Assembly: GCA_036245525.1 (NCBI GenBank)
Contig: BTPG01000004.1
Coordinates: forward strand, 14,068,843-14,132,842
Reading direction: 5' to 3'
Source of the DNA: Semisulcospira habei
Taxonomy: Eukaryota; Mollusca; Gastropoda; Semisulcospiridae
Length of the DNA: 64,000 nt
Positions 43,611-54,308 of this stretch are shown piece by piece. The notes beneath the pieces were generated by a model. The model saw only the letters and a list, made by a program, of their open reading frames with translations. It was not told the DNA's origin and made no database searches. Within the stretch, counting starts at the first letter, position 1; each line of letters starts with the position of its first letter. The position numbers and the translations under genes are program-made.

Positions 43611-44748
43611 TACTGTGCTTGTGTGGTTACTGTGCTTGTGTGGTGTAGTGTGCTTTGCTTGAGTGGATAATTGGATACTGAAGGGGATGTATTTGGTGAA
43701 GTGGTATGCTGCCTGCAATACGTGAGGACTTTCCTTTTTACATTTCTTCTGCAAACTGTAAGTAAAGATTATGTTGTTGTTTTTTAAAGTTGTTGCAGGA
43801 TTACTAATTTATATTGGAAATACTAATAATCAGTTTGTAGATTTGACTTTTTAGCTTTTGTGACTTTATTTTGCAGGGTAGTAGTAGTAAATAGCATTTA
43901 TTTCAGTCTAGGACAACAGGCTGTGACTTCTGTTTTGCATGCTTTAAGGATAATTTCTGTCTAGTGTCCTTTTCAGTTTGAATCAGTCATAAGTGGGTAT
44001 AAATGACAAACAATGAAATAAAGTGATTGGCAAATTCATAAATTGGATGTAAATTGTATTCAGTCTTTGTAATGATGGTTTTTATTTTGCCTTGGTGATG
44101 GTGGTTTTCACGTTCCTTGAACGTGTCCGCAATCTAATTTTAGATAACATTTGCCACTAAATAAGAGTGCTACAGAGCATTTTCATACATGTTCTGCCTA
44201 AATATATTATAGCAATATACGTTTATGCTAAAACATAATTGAAATTATTTATGCCTTGAGTTTGATAGCAAAATATAAAAATGCATTTTTCCCCCAAATC
44301 TGTCATGTTTACATCAAGTATGGCACTTTTGCGGGCTATTTATCACAAGATCCTGACCAGCTAGCAACTTAATGTGAGGTTTTACACATAGTGATGGACT
44401 TACTGAACCACCATGTAAAATATCAGGTTGATTGGTTGACTTTGAACCCCCGTTGCTAAGGTAGGTGTGCAAGACATGCACACATAAACTTTGTAGGCTG
44501 TTTTCTCAAAATGGTCACCGGTGCATTTAACAACTTTAAACCCTAATGACTTCTACAATTTTTGCACTACAGCATTCATTCATATATCAAATTAATCAGC
44601 AGACTCTGTACATTTCAGAAATGTATATATCTCAAAACACCCAAAATGCAAGTTAAGACTGATTTCGTGAGAGAGGGTCACAATTTGTCCTTTAGAACGT
44701 TTTGGTGCTCTTTTATGAACAAAACTGACATCAAAGACACGTCACAAA

Positions 44749-44973
44749 GTGGGCTACAAGAAGTCCGCCATTAGTCGCTACAGGCTTTTTTTGTAGCTCG
44801 GTCATGTGGTACAGTTTGCGCTAACGGTATTGGCCGTGTGACGTAGGGATAAAAACAATTCCATTTGTTTTCATCCCTACGTCGCACGACCAATCCGTTT
44901 AGTGTAAACCGTACCATTTGACCTCGCTACAAAAACCCTTGTAGCGAGTAATGACGGACCTCTTGTAGCCCGC
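44749..44973. mobile_element. Large imperfect palindrome, MITE-like
   Basis: The arms GGGCTACAAGAAGTCCGCCA (44751) and the complement of its right partner CTCTTGTAGCCCGC (44960-44973) pair. The pairing continues inward through CGCTACA, TTTTTGTAGC, ATGGTAC and GACGTAGGGAT segments over about 225 bp. No coding capacity. The mirrored core would form a long hairpin. Confidence 0.75.
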
Positions 44974-44989
44974 TGTATGACTATGACAG

Positions 44990-45994
44990 GTTGTTATTGT
45001 TAATGACCACCTATCTGCTTCTAGTCTTTTGTTGTGTGGAGTCCCTCAGGGCTCCGTATTAGGGCCTGTTTTGTTCACTTTATACGCACAACCTCTGTCT
45101 GATGTAATTGCCGCCCATGAGTGCGATTTTCACAAGTATGATGACGATACTGAATTGTCAAATAGTAGCGCGCCTAGCCATTTCAGCTCCGCTAAGGTGA
45201 GCGTGCTGTGTTGTATAGACGACGTCCTGTCCTGGATGACTAGCAACAAACTTAAGCTTAACACTGACAAACCGAAGTCATGCCCGCTGGCTCTCAGTCT
45301 CGCCTTAGTATGATTGACAGCGAGTTCGCCAACATTGATGGCAGCAGCGTTCGCTCTCAGAACTGTGTTAAATATCTGGGTGTGAAGATTGATTCGACGC
45401 TCTCCATGCATGAACATATCAGTAGCGTCTGCCGGGCTGGTTTCCTTGAGCTGCGCAGAATCTTTTCCCTCAGACCGTATCTCACAGAAAATGAGGCTTC
45501 AAGACTTGTCAATGCATTTATTACGTCCAAGCTCGATAATGGCAATTCTGTACTGGCAGGTTTACCGGCAGACCAGATTTCACGCTTGCAGATGATTCAG
45601 AACAAAGCGGCGCGTCTCATCTTGAAGAATCGAAAGAGAGACCACGTTACGCCTCTGCTGAAGCAGCTGCAATGGCTGCCCGTGACATTCCGCTGCGAGT
45701 ACAAAACTGCAATTTTCGCCTATCGGCATTTTGACGAATCTCTCCCGCCGTACCTTTCTGCCAAGCTGTCTGTTTATCAGCCATCACGTACCCTCCGTTC
45801 CTCCAGTGTCAAACTTTTAAAAAAATCCCGAAGCTTAACATGAAGACTGTCGGGGAGCGTTAGTTCACCTTTTTAGCCCCAAGTGTGTGGAACTCACTGC
45901 CAACTGAAATGCTGAATCTGCCCACATTGTCACAGTTCAAAGCTCACTTAAAGACTTTATTTTCTGTCGGTCATTTAACGTTTAACGTTTAGCT
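44990..45994 (+). pseudogene. LINE G: 5'-truncated CR1/L2-like reverse transcriptase
   Basis: Starting in [20 protein letters not shown], this fragment has the catalytic region as [10 protein letters not shown] and continues in a second frame from about 45285. That frame has KYLGVKIDSTLSM, QMIQNKAARLILK and QLQWLPVTFRCEYK. A third frame from about 45840 reads VWNSLPTEML. The family resemblance is to LINE F, with the same 3' architecture ending in (TTA)n at 46178-46212. Two frame changes and missing 5' parts make it dead. Confidence 0.85.
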
Positions 45995-46177
45995 CACCTT
46001 TAGCTAACTGTTGACTTCCTTTTATTCTGATTCTGGCGGGAAGTGGATGTAAGGTGTTGGGAAGGGATGGGGTGTTTTACAGTAGTGTATAATTGTGCGT
46101 GTGTCTGAGAGAGAGTGTGCTGTTGTGCATGCGCATTAAGTCCAGTGTTTTCCTGGAGAACAGCGCTATACAAGAAC

Positions 46178-46212
<35 letters not shown>

Positions 46213-46698
46213 TCATTTTCGACACTTGTTAAACGATGATTACTTTGACCCTTGTAGGCCTGAGGGAGGTCAAAGTAACCTTTGTACCCCGAAGGTCTTC
46301 GGGGTAGAATGGTTACTTTGACCGCCCTCAGGCCTACACAGGTAAATGTAGCAAACCCCTGCTAAAAATAACTTCTTTTGTTTGATGCAGCCACCTGCCG
46401 CTGCTCAGAACACACCGCCCCCATCCCCCCGCAACAACACCACCGCCACACTCCCCCCCCCCCACACCACCACCACCACCACCGCTGCCACCACCACCAC
46501 TCACACAATAACCAAATAAACACATGTGCGTCTATGTACCTATTATAGAACCGGCACCTAGACATTATTCCCAAAAATGGGATGGGATCCGAAAAAAACT
46601 CATTGGGTAGACCAGACTCAAAAGCTGTGGCAGGCAACTGGCCTAGGAGAAGTCAAATGTAAAATTAAAACAAGGGCAGGGGAAGCTCTCAATCCTAG
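46213..46698. other. Non-genic stretch with a palindrome and CCA-rich tract
   Basis: 46253-46335 is a palindrome: TGTAGGCCTGAGGG pairs with CCCTCAGGCCTACA and the inner GGTCAAAGTAACC pairs with GGTTACTTTGACC, closing at CGAAGGTCTTCG. 46430-46500 is a CCA/C-rich low-complexity tract. No gene is seen. Confidence 0.7.
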
Positions 46699-46912
46699 TC
46701 AACTCATTCAGCCTGGCGCACGTATTGCCCAAATTTTGGAGGCGTCATCTAGCGACTATGCACCTGTTGCAGGCGATGGATCGACCATGACAATTCAAGG
46801 GTAGTGCCGGATTAGCTTGGCGCCGATAGGCGCCAAGCTAATCTGGCACTACCCTTGATTTATCATGGTCGATCCATCTCCTGCTGTACTGCGTCAGGGT
46901 TGAATGAGTTAA
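46699..46912. mobile_element. Palindromic MITE, family P, about 214 bp
   Basis: The ends are TCAACTCATTCAGCC and TGAATGAGTTAA. The central hairpin (46780-46873) pairs ATCGACCATGACAATTCAAG with its complement across CGCCGATAGGCG, with few mismatches. The left TTAA is changed to TCAA. Confidence 0.85.
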
Positions 46913-47269
46913 AAAAAAATTCTCCTACGAGAAGGAAAACTCCGAACTTAAAACCAAGGACCAACAAAGTCGGAGTGTCGCTGACTATGCCATCTGGTAT
47001 AGTGTGGAAACCCGTCAGGGAAAGGAGCACACATGCAACCCTCATGGATTATGAATTATGCCTCAGATAACCAGCACCTAGACATTATTTATTTTTTAAA
47101 ATGCAACTTTTTCAAAATGTGTCGACATTGAGAAAAGGTATGTTCATTTTCAACACAAGCAAGCTTTTCATCTAACAACCATTTTCTGGTGAAAGCCAGT
47201 TTGCCCATGTGTTGAGAAAAGTTTTATAAGATAAAATTCCAAATACGAAGCCAAACAACGGGGAATTAC

Positions 47270-49711
47270 CTGCAGCTTCTGTTGTGTGTTCTGTGACGCG
47301 TTCTGTCGTTTGGCTGAGTCTGTCGTCATGCTGAATGAAGTGTCATTGCTAAAAAGTGTCACTGGCTCTGACGTTGATAACGCCTGCGTTGTGCCTGTTG
47401 TGGTCAGCTCTGTGACGTCAGTGGTAACAGAGGCAGGGTTATCCGAGCTGTGTGTTACGTCATTCACGGTAGAAGAGGCGTCGTTCACAAGCTGCTGAGT
47501 GGCGGTAGAAACTTGTGTGGGTGACGAAGAAGGCATGATTATTGACGTAAGTGTGATCAATGAACTGACGTCTGTGGACACAGATGACGCAGAATCTAAT
47601 AGGGTCGTAGTTCCAACACTAGTCGGTGTGTCTGTATTGCCGACTGTCGTAGCATCTGAACTTGCAAAAGGTGCTGAATTGGCAGCATATGGACCATTAC
47701 CTACCGTGGTGCTTTCTGAACTGCCAGTAGTGCTTGATTCACCAATGGACGCTGTGTCCATTGAAACAGACTTTGCTGAGGTTGCATCGCTGGAGACAGA
47801 GGTTGTGTCACTCGATACAAAGGTTGTGTCGCTCGAGGCAGAATTGCCACCATAATGACCATTAGCCATAGTAGTTGTGTCGCTCGAGGCAGAATTGCCA
47901 CCATATTGACCATTAGCCATAGTAGTTGTGTCGCTCGAGGAAGAATTGCCACCATAATGACCATTAGCCATAGTAATTGTGTCGCTCGAGGCAGAAGTTG
48001 TACCGCCTGAGACGGAGGAAGTGTCGCTCGGGACAGAAGATGTGTCGCTCTGGAAAGTGATCGTGTCGCTCGGGACAGAACTGGCTGACGTAGTGTCACT
48101 GGAGACAGAATTGATAGCATACGGCCCATTTGCCACAGTGGATGTGTTGCTAGGAACAGAGGTTGTGTCACTCGATAGGGAAGAGGCTGTGTCGCTCGAG
48201 ACAGGTGTGTCGCTCGAGACAGAATTGCCAACATAAGGACCATTTCCCACAGTTGTTGTGTCGCTTATGACAGGGGCAGTGTCATTTAAGATGGTGGGTG
48301 TGTCGCTGGGGACAGAAGTTGTGTCGCTCGAGACAGTATTACGAACGTAAGGACCATTTTCTACAGAGGTTGTGCCGCTTGAGACGGAGGTTGTGTCGCT
48401 TGGGAGAGAACTGGCAGTATAAGGACCATTAATCACAGTTGTTGTGTCGCTGGGAACAAAGGTTGTGTCGCTTGGGACATAGGCTGTGTCGCTTGAGACA
48501 GAGGTTGTGTCGCTGGGGACAGAGGTTGTGTCGCTGGAGACAGAGGTTGTGTCGCTTGAGACAGAGGTTGTGTCGCTTGGGACAGAGGTTGTGTCGCTTG
48601 GGACAGAGGTTGTGTCGCTTGAGACAGAGGTTGTGTCGCTTGGGACAGAGGTTGTGTCGCTTCGGACAGAGGTTGTGTCGCTGGGGACAGAACTTGCAGC
48701 ATAAGGACCATTAAGCACAGTAGTTGTGTCGCTGGCACCGGAAGGTGAAGGATTGTTAATTGTTGTCTGACGGGTATCAAAAGAGCTCGACACAGATGTC
48801 GCACTGTCACCCACTGTTGTGTCGCTTGCACCCAGAGATGCAGTATTCTTCATAGTTGTTGTACTTGTTGTGTCGCCAGCACTCATTGAGCTCGACACAA
48901 TTGTGTCGCTTGCACCCGCAAAATTGGCGTACGGCCCGTTTGCCGTGGTCGAGTCATTAGCATCCACAGAGTTCGCTGACGTTGTATCGCCAGCGCCCAT
49001 AGAGACAGAACTGGATGTTGTATCGCCAGCACCCATAGAGACAGAACTGGATGTTGTATCGCCAGCACTCGTAGAGACAGAACTGGATCTTGTATCGCCA
49101 GCACTCGTAGAGACAGAACTGGATGTTGTATCGCCAGCACTCGTAGAGACAGAACTGGATCTTGTATCGCCAGCACTCGTAGAGACAGAACTGGATGTTG
49201 TATCGCCAGCACTCGTAGAGACAGAACTGGATCTTGTATCGCCAGTACTCGTAGAGACAGAACTGGATGTTGTCTCGCCAGCACCCGTAGAGACAGAACG
49301 GGATGTTGTATCGTAAGCACTCGTAGAGACAGAACGGGATGTTGTATCGCCAGCCCCCGTAGAGACAGAACTGGATGTTGTATCGCCAGCACCAATAGAG
49401 ACGGAACTGGAGGTTGTATCGAAAGCGCGCGTAGAGACAGAGTTTGGTGCTGTATCACTAGCACCCGTAGAGACAGAGTTTGGTGTTGTGTCGACAGGGG
49501 CTGCAGAGACAGTGGCAGCAGAATCAGTGCCGGAAGTTTTATTGACAATAGTGGCAGTGGTGCTAGGGGCAGTGGTGACAGGGACAGTGGTGACAGGGGT
49601 AGTGGTGATTTCAGCAGTTGTAGCGGCTTGGCCCCCACACTCTGCCGACTGTGTCATGTTGATGTTGCACATGGTTCCTGAGTCGCAGCATTGCGCACGC
49701 CCGCAACAGTC
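47270..49711 (-). CDS. LU-mucin gene, large exon: end of an LU domain and mucin-like Ser/Thr-rich segment
   Basis: A single exon of 2442 bp (814 codons, phase 0 at both ends). It starts after the acceptor TTGGTTTCTTCTCCACAG and ends at CTGCAG before GTAATT. The first 30 residues (DCCGRAQCCDSGTMCN...) finish a Ly6/uPAR-type domain, with the CC-x(5)-CN signature. The rest is about 780 residues rich in Ser and Thr in three repeat zones. A 12-15 residue unit like VSTSAGDTTSSS lies around 48.98-49.45 kb. A 7-residue SDTTSVP/S unit lies around 48.4-48.7 kb. A unit of about 20 residues like NGHYGGNSASSDTTTMA lies around 47.85-47.98 kb. Such segments are typically O-glycosylated extracellular stalks or mucus components. 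The frame reads through into intron to a stop at 47168. The C-terminal exon (membrane or GPI anchor) was not found. Confidence 0.8.
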
Positions 49712-50147
49712 CTGTGGAGAAGAAACCAACAAAGAAAGAAACACGCTCAGAAGAGACAGTTACAACACGGTTTATCAAAATCCTTTTTTTTTAAATGGAC
49801 GTTCTAGCAAGCGCACAATGGATTTCATGATGGAAGATGCAGCTTGTACATATATCACCGGCGCACTGAGAGAGGAGTGTGTTCAAGTATGTATATAGTC
49901 AACCTGACTTCACTCAAGTTATGGCAGGACGACACCTAGCGTGGAATTCTATTTGTGTCATCATTGGTCTCAAGTCTATAAGTCAAAGTGATAGTCACAG
50001 ACAGTTATGTGCAATCTAAAATTACGTAAAAACGAAAATTACGTCATGACAAATGACGTGTTTTTTATAGCACTAATGTGTGCAAAGTGAGCACCGTGTT
50101 CTCACAAAATGTGTGAGTCAGCAGGCTAGGGATGTGTTAATATATCA

Positions 50148-50363
50148 TTAACCCGGACAGTGCCATCTGACGCAGACTGTGTCTCTGACATTTTCATTGA
50201 TTCAGTACCATGAAGCTCTGGCTGCCCCAGGAACATACATTCAAATCGTGTCAGCAAGAGATATAGACCCTCACGAGCCCCTGCATTTGTGGGGGCACTT
50301 GAGGGTCTATATACCTCTTGCAGTTGGGTGATGTTCAGGTTATCTCGGCGCTGAAAGGGTTAA
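50148..50363. mobile_element. Palindromic MITE with TTAA ends, second family
   Basis: It starts TTAACCCGGACAG and ends CTGAAAGGGTTAA. An internal hairpin at 50254-50323 pairs GCAAGAGATATAGACCCTCA with its counterpart near the right side around GAGCCCCTGCATTTGTGGGGGC. It lies in the intron between the LU exons at 50.7 and 49.7 kb. The TTAA ends recall piggyBac-type insertion (inference). Confidence 0.65.
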
Positions 50364-50541
50364 TGTATTTTATTATTTTATTTTTGACCTGAAGGATCGT
50401 TAGCTCTAAAATCAGACGAGCACAGATGTCAAGAATCATTCTTCACATCTTCACAATGCAGAAAATCGCACATTGAACAACAAGACGCCTCCGTGTACAT
50501 TCCCTCGTTTCCCTGCTAAGCGTATAACATGAATGTGTCCA

Positions 50542-50680
50542 CAGTCTGCCCCTTCTCACAGCCTGCCCCTTCTCAGAACCTGCCCTTCTCACAGCCTGCC
50601 CCTTCTCACGGTCTGCCCCTTCTCACAGCCTGCCCCCTCTCAGATTCTGCTCCTTCTCACAGTCTGCCCCTTATCACAGA
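50542..50680. repeat. Minisatellite, 17-18 bp unit CTGCCCCTTCTCACAGC
   Basis: About eight degenerate copies in tandem. On the minus strand they form a purine-rich GAGAAGGGG tract just downstream of the small LU exon (50725-50787), inside the intron. Confidence 0.85.
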
Positions 50681-50724
50681 GTGGGGAGGGGGAGATACGG
50701 AAAAACAATTAAAATGAAACTCAC

Positions 50725-50787
50725 CGACTTCTTCTTGCATCCTAAGTCAAAGCCATTGTCGTGCGCAGATTTTTCAGAGGAACAGGA
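50725..50787 (-). CDS. LU-mucin gene, middle LU exon (63 bp)
   Basis: The exon is bounded by the acceptor AAATTTGCAG and the donor GTGAGT, phase 0 at both ends, 21 codons. It encodes SCSSEKSAHDNGFDLGCKKKS. The C...GF-x-LGCKKK pattern is the middle part of a Ly6/uPAR domain. The phases join the upstream exon (52403-52494) and the downstream one (49711-47270) without a break. Confidence 0.75.
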
Positions 50788-50854
50788 CTGCAAATTTCAT
50801 TCAACCAAAATAAAACGTATAAACAAGCATACATTATGTCACTACAAAGAATAA

Positions 50855-50946
50855 TTAACTCTTTGCGTGTCGGTAGTGGTTTTTGTCGCGATGATTCCGA
50901 CAGGAATCATCGCGACAAAAACCGCTACCGACACGAAAAGGGTTAA
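50855..50946. mobile_element. Near-perfect 92-bp palindrome with TTAA ends
   Basis: The two TTAA tetranucleotides (50855 and 50943) enclose arms TGTCGGTAGTGGTTTTTGTC and its near-exact complement, joined by GATTCCGACAGGAATC. It lies 68 bp upstream of the small LU exon in the intron. It looks like a minimal palindromic MITE. Confidence 0.75.
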
Positions 50947-51355
50947 CCGCGTGTACATGCGGCCCCCGCCTGCGTGCACTATGGGTCAAGAAGCTCAATA
51001 TGGTCAAACTCATATTTCTCTTCTTTCGCATTATATGTAACCCCCTTGTGCATGCTCCCCCCTGTACTGCTATAATACTGGTGACTGCAGATACAATGTG
51101 GTTAATCAGGTCTAGCCCATATTAACGACAAGATGAGGATTTCATCCCAAAGTCGTCCGTACTGTTTTCAGCTCACATGCGTTTTCCAGTCTCACCTAAT
51201 CAGGGAGCCGAGCGATTATTACCGAAGCTGCTAGCGCGCTGTCGGAATAAAAAGCATGTCAGCCGTGTCCGAAAGGCACTCAAGAGTCTCTTCTACGCAG
51301 CATCTTCCAGGGCCGACTGTTCGGAGGGAGTGAAACGTGGTTCCAGCACTTGCAA

Positions 51356-51530
51356 AAATTATTATTATTACATGATATTTATATAGAACATTTTCTCATC
51401 TTTATAATATAACTCAATGCGCAGAATGTAGCCGCGAACTGAACCCAACAAACACGGGGGGGGGGGGGGGGGGGATTCAAATCGTTTTGTATTTGAAATT
51501 TGATTAAGTTGGCTGAAACTGATATGTCCA
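51356..51530. mobile_element. SINE or LINE-tail copy related to the polymerase insertion
   Basis: (ATT)n, then CGAACTGAACCCAACAA and GTATTTGAAATTTGATTAAG shared with 35200-35360. A G-tract of about 17 bases sits inside at 51457-51473. Confidence 0.65.
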
Positions 51531-51582
51531 CCGTTATATTTAGCCATATGCCCAATATCCAAAGCGGATCAATCGGATTTTG

Positions 51583-51684
51583 AGCACCTATGGGCGCCAA
51601 GCTAATTCTGGCACCACCCGTGAACTGTCATGCTCGATCAATGTCTTGCTGCGATGTGGCAGGGCTGAATGAAATAAACACAAT
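51583..51684. mobile_element. Palindromic MITE, family P (right half only)
   Basis: It retains GGGCGCCAAGCTAATTCTGG, ACCACCCGTGAACTGTCATG and a decayed end CTGAATGAAATAAA. The left arm is missing. Confidence 0.6.
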
Positions 51685-51735
51685 ACCCTAAAGTTTCAAG
51701 CTTGTCCGTCCACAAACGCGGGCTCTAGTCGCTGT

Positions 51736-51752
51736 CACACACACACACACAC

Positions 51753-51800
<48 letters not shown>

Positions 51801-51867
51801 AAAAACACACACAAACACACACACACACACACACACACATCACACACACACACACGCGCGCGCGCGG
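51736..51867. repeat. (CA)n microsatellite ending in (CG)n
   Basis: About 130 bp, intronic to the LU-mucin gene. 51868-52113 shows no gene. Confidence 0.95.
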
Positions 51868-52113
51868 CGCTTTGGCACTAGATCTGCGTTTAACAGCAAT
51901 GTTAGCGAAGGTTAGACGTGACGTAATCTTATTTTGTTACTACACTGTTAAAGTTTGATGCCTGCCCGCCCATGATATCGCGTACTAGGTTTTGAGCGCG
52001 ATGCGGCCAGCCCCATTTCAAAGTGTACCGTATTTTCAATACGAGAGACAAAAGTTACCTTAACTCATTCACTGTAAGGGTACAAAAAATATGACTTCAA
52101 AGCAACACAAATA

Positions 52114-52326
52114 TTAACCCATTGTGTACCAGGTACGAAATACCCACATTTTGCAGTTATCCTCTGAGCTTTGCATTACATTTCAGGAGACAGATCGACC
52201 GTGATAGTTCAAGGGTGGTGCCAGAATAGCTTGGCGCCTATAGGCGCCACCCTATACTGGCACCACCCTTCAACTATCATGGTCAATCCATATCTTGTTG
52301 TGGTGAGTCGGGACTGATTCAGTTAA
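52114..52326. mobile_element. Palindromic MITE, family P, 213 bp
   Basis: The TTAA ends lie at 52114 and 52323. The central hairpin pairs GTGATAGTTCAAGGGTGGTG with CACCACCCTTCAACTATCAT; part of the inner core (CGCCACCCTATACTGG) has diverged. It ends 76 bp downstream of the 52403-52494 LU exon, in the intron. Confidence 0.85.
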
Positions 52327-52402
52327 TGTGGAAGTAAGAGGAAATCAGCCAGTTTAAACGCCAGGTTACTCTCGAAGTACACAATTAACATGCGTGATTT
52401 AC

Positions 52403-52494
52403 CTCCCCTGGCTGACAAATGGCGACTTTCGTACAGGCGGTGGGATGATGGATTTGACTGCATTCTGCGCAGACTGGGTTTCCCGCCACAAAGT
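52403..52494 (-). CDS. LU-mucin gene, first exon of the second LU domain (92 bp)
   Basis: The acceptor CGTCTGCTGTCCAG precedes 52494 and the donor GTAAAT follows 52403. The exon begins in phase 1 (it completes a codon begun in the 61110-61218 exon, giving Asp) and ends in phase 0. It encodes DFVAGNPVCAECSQIHH and TACTKVAICQPGE. The C-x2-C-x8-C-x6-C spacing is the first half of a Ly6/uPAR domain. A partial duplicate of its 5' part lies just upstream (52540-52626). Confidence 0.72.
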
Positions 52495-52539
52495 CTGGAC
52501 AGCAGACGCGTAAATTAAAATAGATTGCACGCCCTACAC

Positions 52540-52626
52540 TTACGCATAATCTGACAGGACGCATAACAAAATGGCTGTAATCTGCACATACTTGGTTTCC
52601 CGTCGAAAAGTCTCGACAGCAGACCC
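52540..52626 (-). pseudogene. Partial duplicate of the LU exon
   Basis: On the minus strand GTCTGCTGTCGAGACTTTTC and GGGAAACCAAGTATGTGCAG copy the acceptor and the first roughly 13 codons of the exon at 52403-52494. They then diverge before the donor. The acceptor CAG is changed to GAG. TCTGACAGGACGCAT also recurs at 52549 and 52688. It is probably unused. Confidence 0.6.
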
Positions 52627-52777
52627 ATATTTTTTTTTTTTTTTTTTTTTTTTGATTCACCGACGCTTATTTGTATGCACACACATTCTGACAGGACGCA
52701 TTAAATCCTCGGGTCAACGTCGTCTGCAGTCAATCGTCCGCAGTTGGCCCGCGCACAGTAGTGCATAGACAGACACA

Positions 52778-52779
52778 CT

Positions 52780-52878
<99 letters not shown>

Positions 52879-52879
52879 A
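52778..52879. repeat. (CA)n microsatellite
   Basis: About 100 bp with two CTCA interruptions. The following 52880-53472 is intronic sequence in which I see no gene. Confidence 0.95.
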
Positions 52880-53472
52880 GGGAGACGCAACCATCAGAGT
52901 GGGTTACCTAGCATTTCATGTGAAAATGGGTTCCCATATTTCTATTTATTCTAGGGCTCTGGAATTGATGCCAATGTTTAGAACTCACATTATAACTAAG
53001 CTCTATAACTTAAAATAAAATAGACATTTTCTAGAAACAGAGCCACTAGATGCCGAAAAAATGGGTTTCTGCCAATAAAGTGGGTGGGTGTCTCTCTCAC
53101 ACAAATGAAACTGGCATTACAGTCAAAATGGGTGTCTTCACAACAGTAGGCGTCTGTAATAAGGTCAAGTTCATGGAATACTTCTTTTTCACATTATTTT
53201 TTTTTCCCAACTTAAATGTGTATGTGTGCTTTAACATTCTTTACATAGTATGGTGCAAAATTCAATAAACACTGGCCCGAAACCTTTCGATTATGATTTT
53301 TACAGAGGAAATCGTTTAAACATTGCTGCGTTTTGTCCTTTTGAAGCAAAACAGTTTATCATGGCATTGATGTGAGAATCAACATAATGTATTCTGGAAA
53401 TTAAAGGACTATTTTTGTGTGTTTTGCGGTACTCTGGAGTTTCAGACAAACAGCAACAGAGCATTTTGAATA

Positions 53473-53632
53473 TTAACCCTTATCATTCGGAATACACCAG
53501 TGTGTGCAACTAGTGTAACTGAAATAGTCCAAGGGTTAGTGCCAGAATAGCTTGGTGCCTCTAGGCGCCAAGCTATTGTGGCACCACCCTTGAACTAAAG
53601 CCATTGGTCTATGTCCTCATCTGTAAGTACTG
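53473..53632. mobile_element. Palindromic MITE, family P (decayed right end)
   Basis: It starts TTAACCCTTATCATTCGG. The hairpin at 53524-53598 pairs AGTCCAAGGGTTAGTGCCAG with CACCACCCTTGAACT across GCCTCTAGGC. The right end is not clear. Confidence 0.7.
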
Positions 53633-53763
53633 TAATGTAGCTTGCATAGAATTATGGCAGTGAACAGATTTGAAGCTATTAGCCTCAGTATGACTATGAT
53701 GCGGGTCAAAAAGTGTGGAAAAATATCAAAGATAGAAAAAGACCCAGACGAAGAAACGAACAC

Positions 53764-53967
53764 TTAACTTATTCTACCCCAGCAAAATTTAAGATCCACC
53801 ACGATAGTTCAAGGGTGATGCCAGAATAGCTTGGCGCCTATGGGCACCAAGCTATTCTGGCATCACCCTTGAACTATCATGGTGGATCTGTGTCCTGCAC
53901 TGCAACGCAGTCTTCTGAAGACGACTTCAACATTTGGGGATTCCGATCTTGGGGTAGAATGAGTTAA
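53764..53967. mobile_element. Palindromic MITE, family P, 204 bp
   Basis: The ends TTAACTTATTCTACCCC and GGGGTAGAATGAGTTAA are mirrored. The central hairpin (53792-53887) is almost perfect around GGCGCCTATGGGCACC. 53968-54308 shows no gene, only a C-tract at 54170-54186. Confidence 0.9.
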
Positions 53968-54308
53968 AATGACAGAACAGAACACTGACATTAATTAATT
54001 AACTGACAACATAAGAAATCACTTGAAACTTCAGCCTTTATTTAACGTCTTTCGTCTCCAACAAACAACCAGCCATTCTTTCATTTGCAAAATGGTATGG
54101 CAGTACAACCAACCATTCTTTCATTTGCAGAGTTTTTAAAATAACATGCAGTATATTACAAAATGATCCGCCCCCCCCCCCCCCCCAATAACACTCTTGT
54201 AATCAATTTTTACATTGTCAATGGTTTTCTTATCTTATTATATTGTCTTTTGTCCCCAGCCGGCTGTTTCGTTTTGCAAATCCAAAGGTTATACAGTATA
54301 CAAAATGT

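Larger units (their letters stand above)
41900..44682. mobile_element. DNA transposon with terminal inverted repeats, 2.8 kb, degenerate
   Basis: The left end TGTGACCCTCTCTCACGAAA is mirrored at 44663-44682 (TTTCGTGAGAGAGGGTCACA) and continues as an inverted repeat of about 32 bp (CAGTCTTAACT). The subterminal sequences match both sides of a 429-bp copy at 54309-54737. Inside are traces of spliced coding sequence (see the next entry), a (GT)n tract and AT-rich sequence. The flanking duplication is not clear, so the superfamily is not assigned. Confidence 0.75.

Noticed and set aside
47499..49316. Plus-strand frames rich in VVSLETE and ELDVVSPALVET repeats
   Set aside because: They are antisense shadows of the mucin-like repeats and lack splice-site or domain support.
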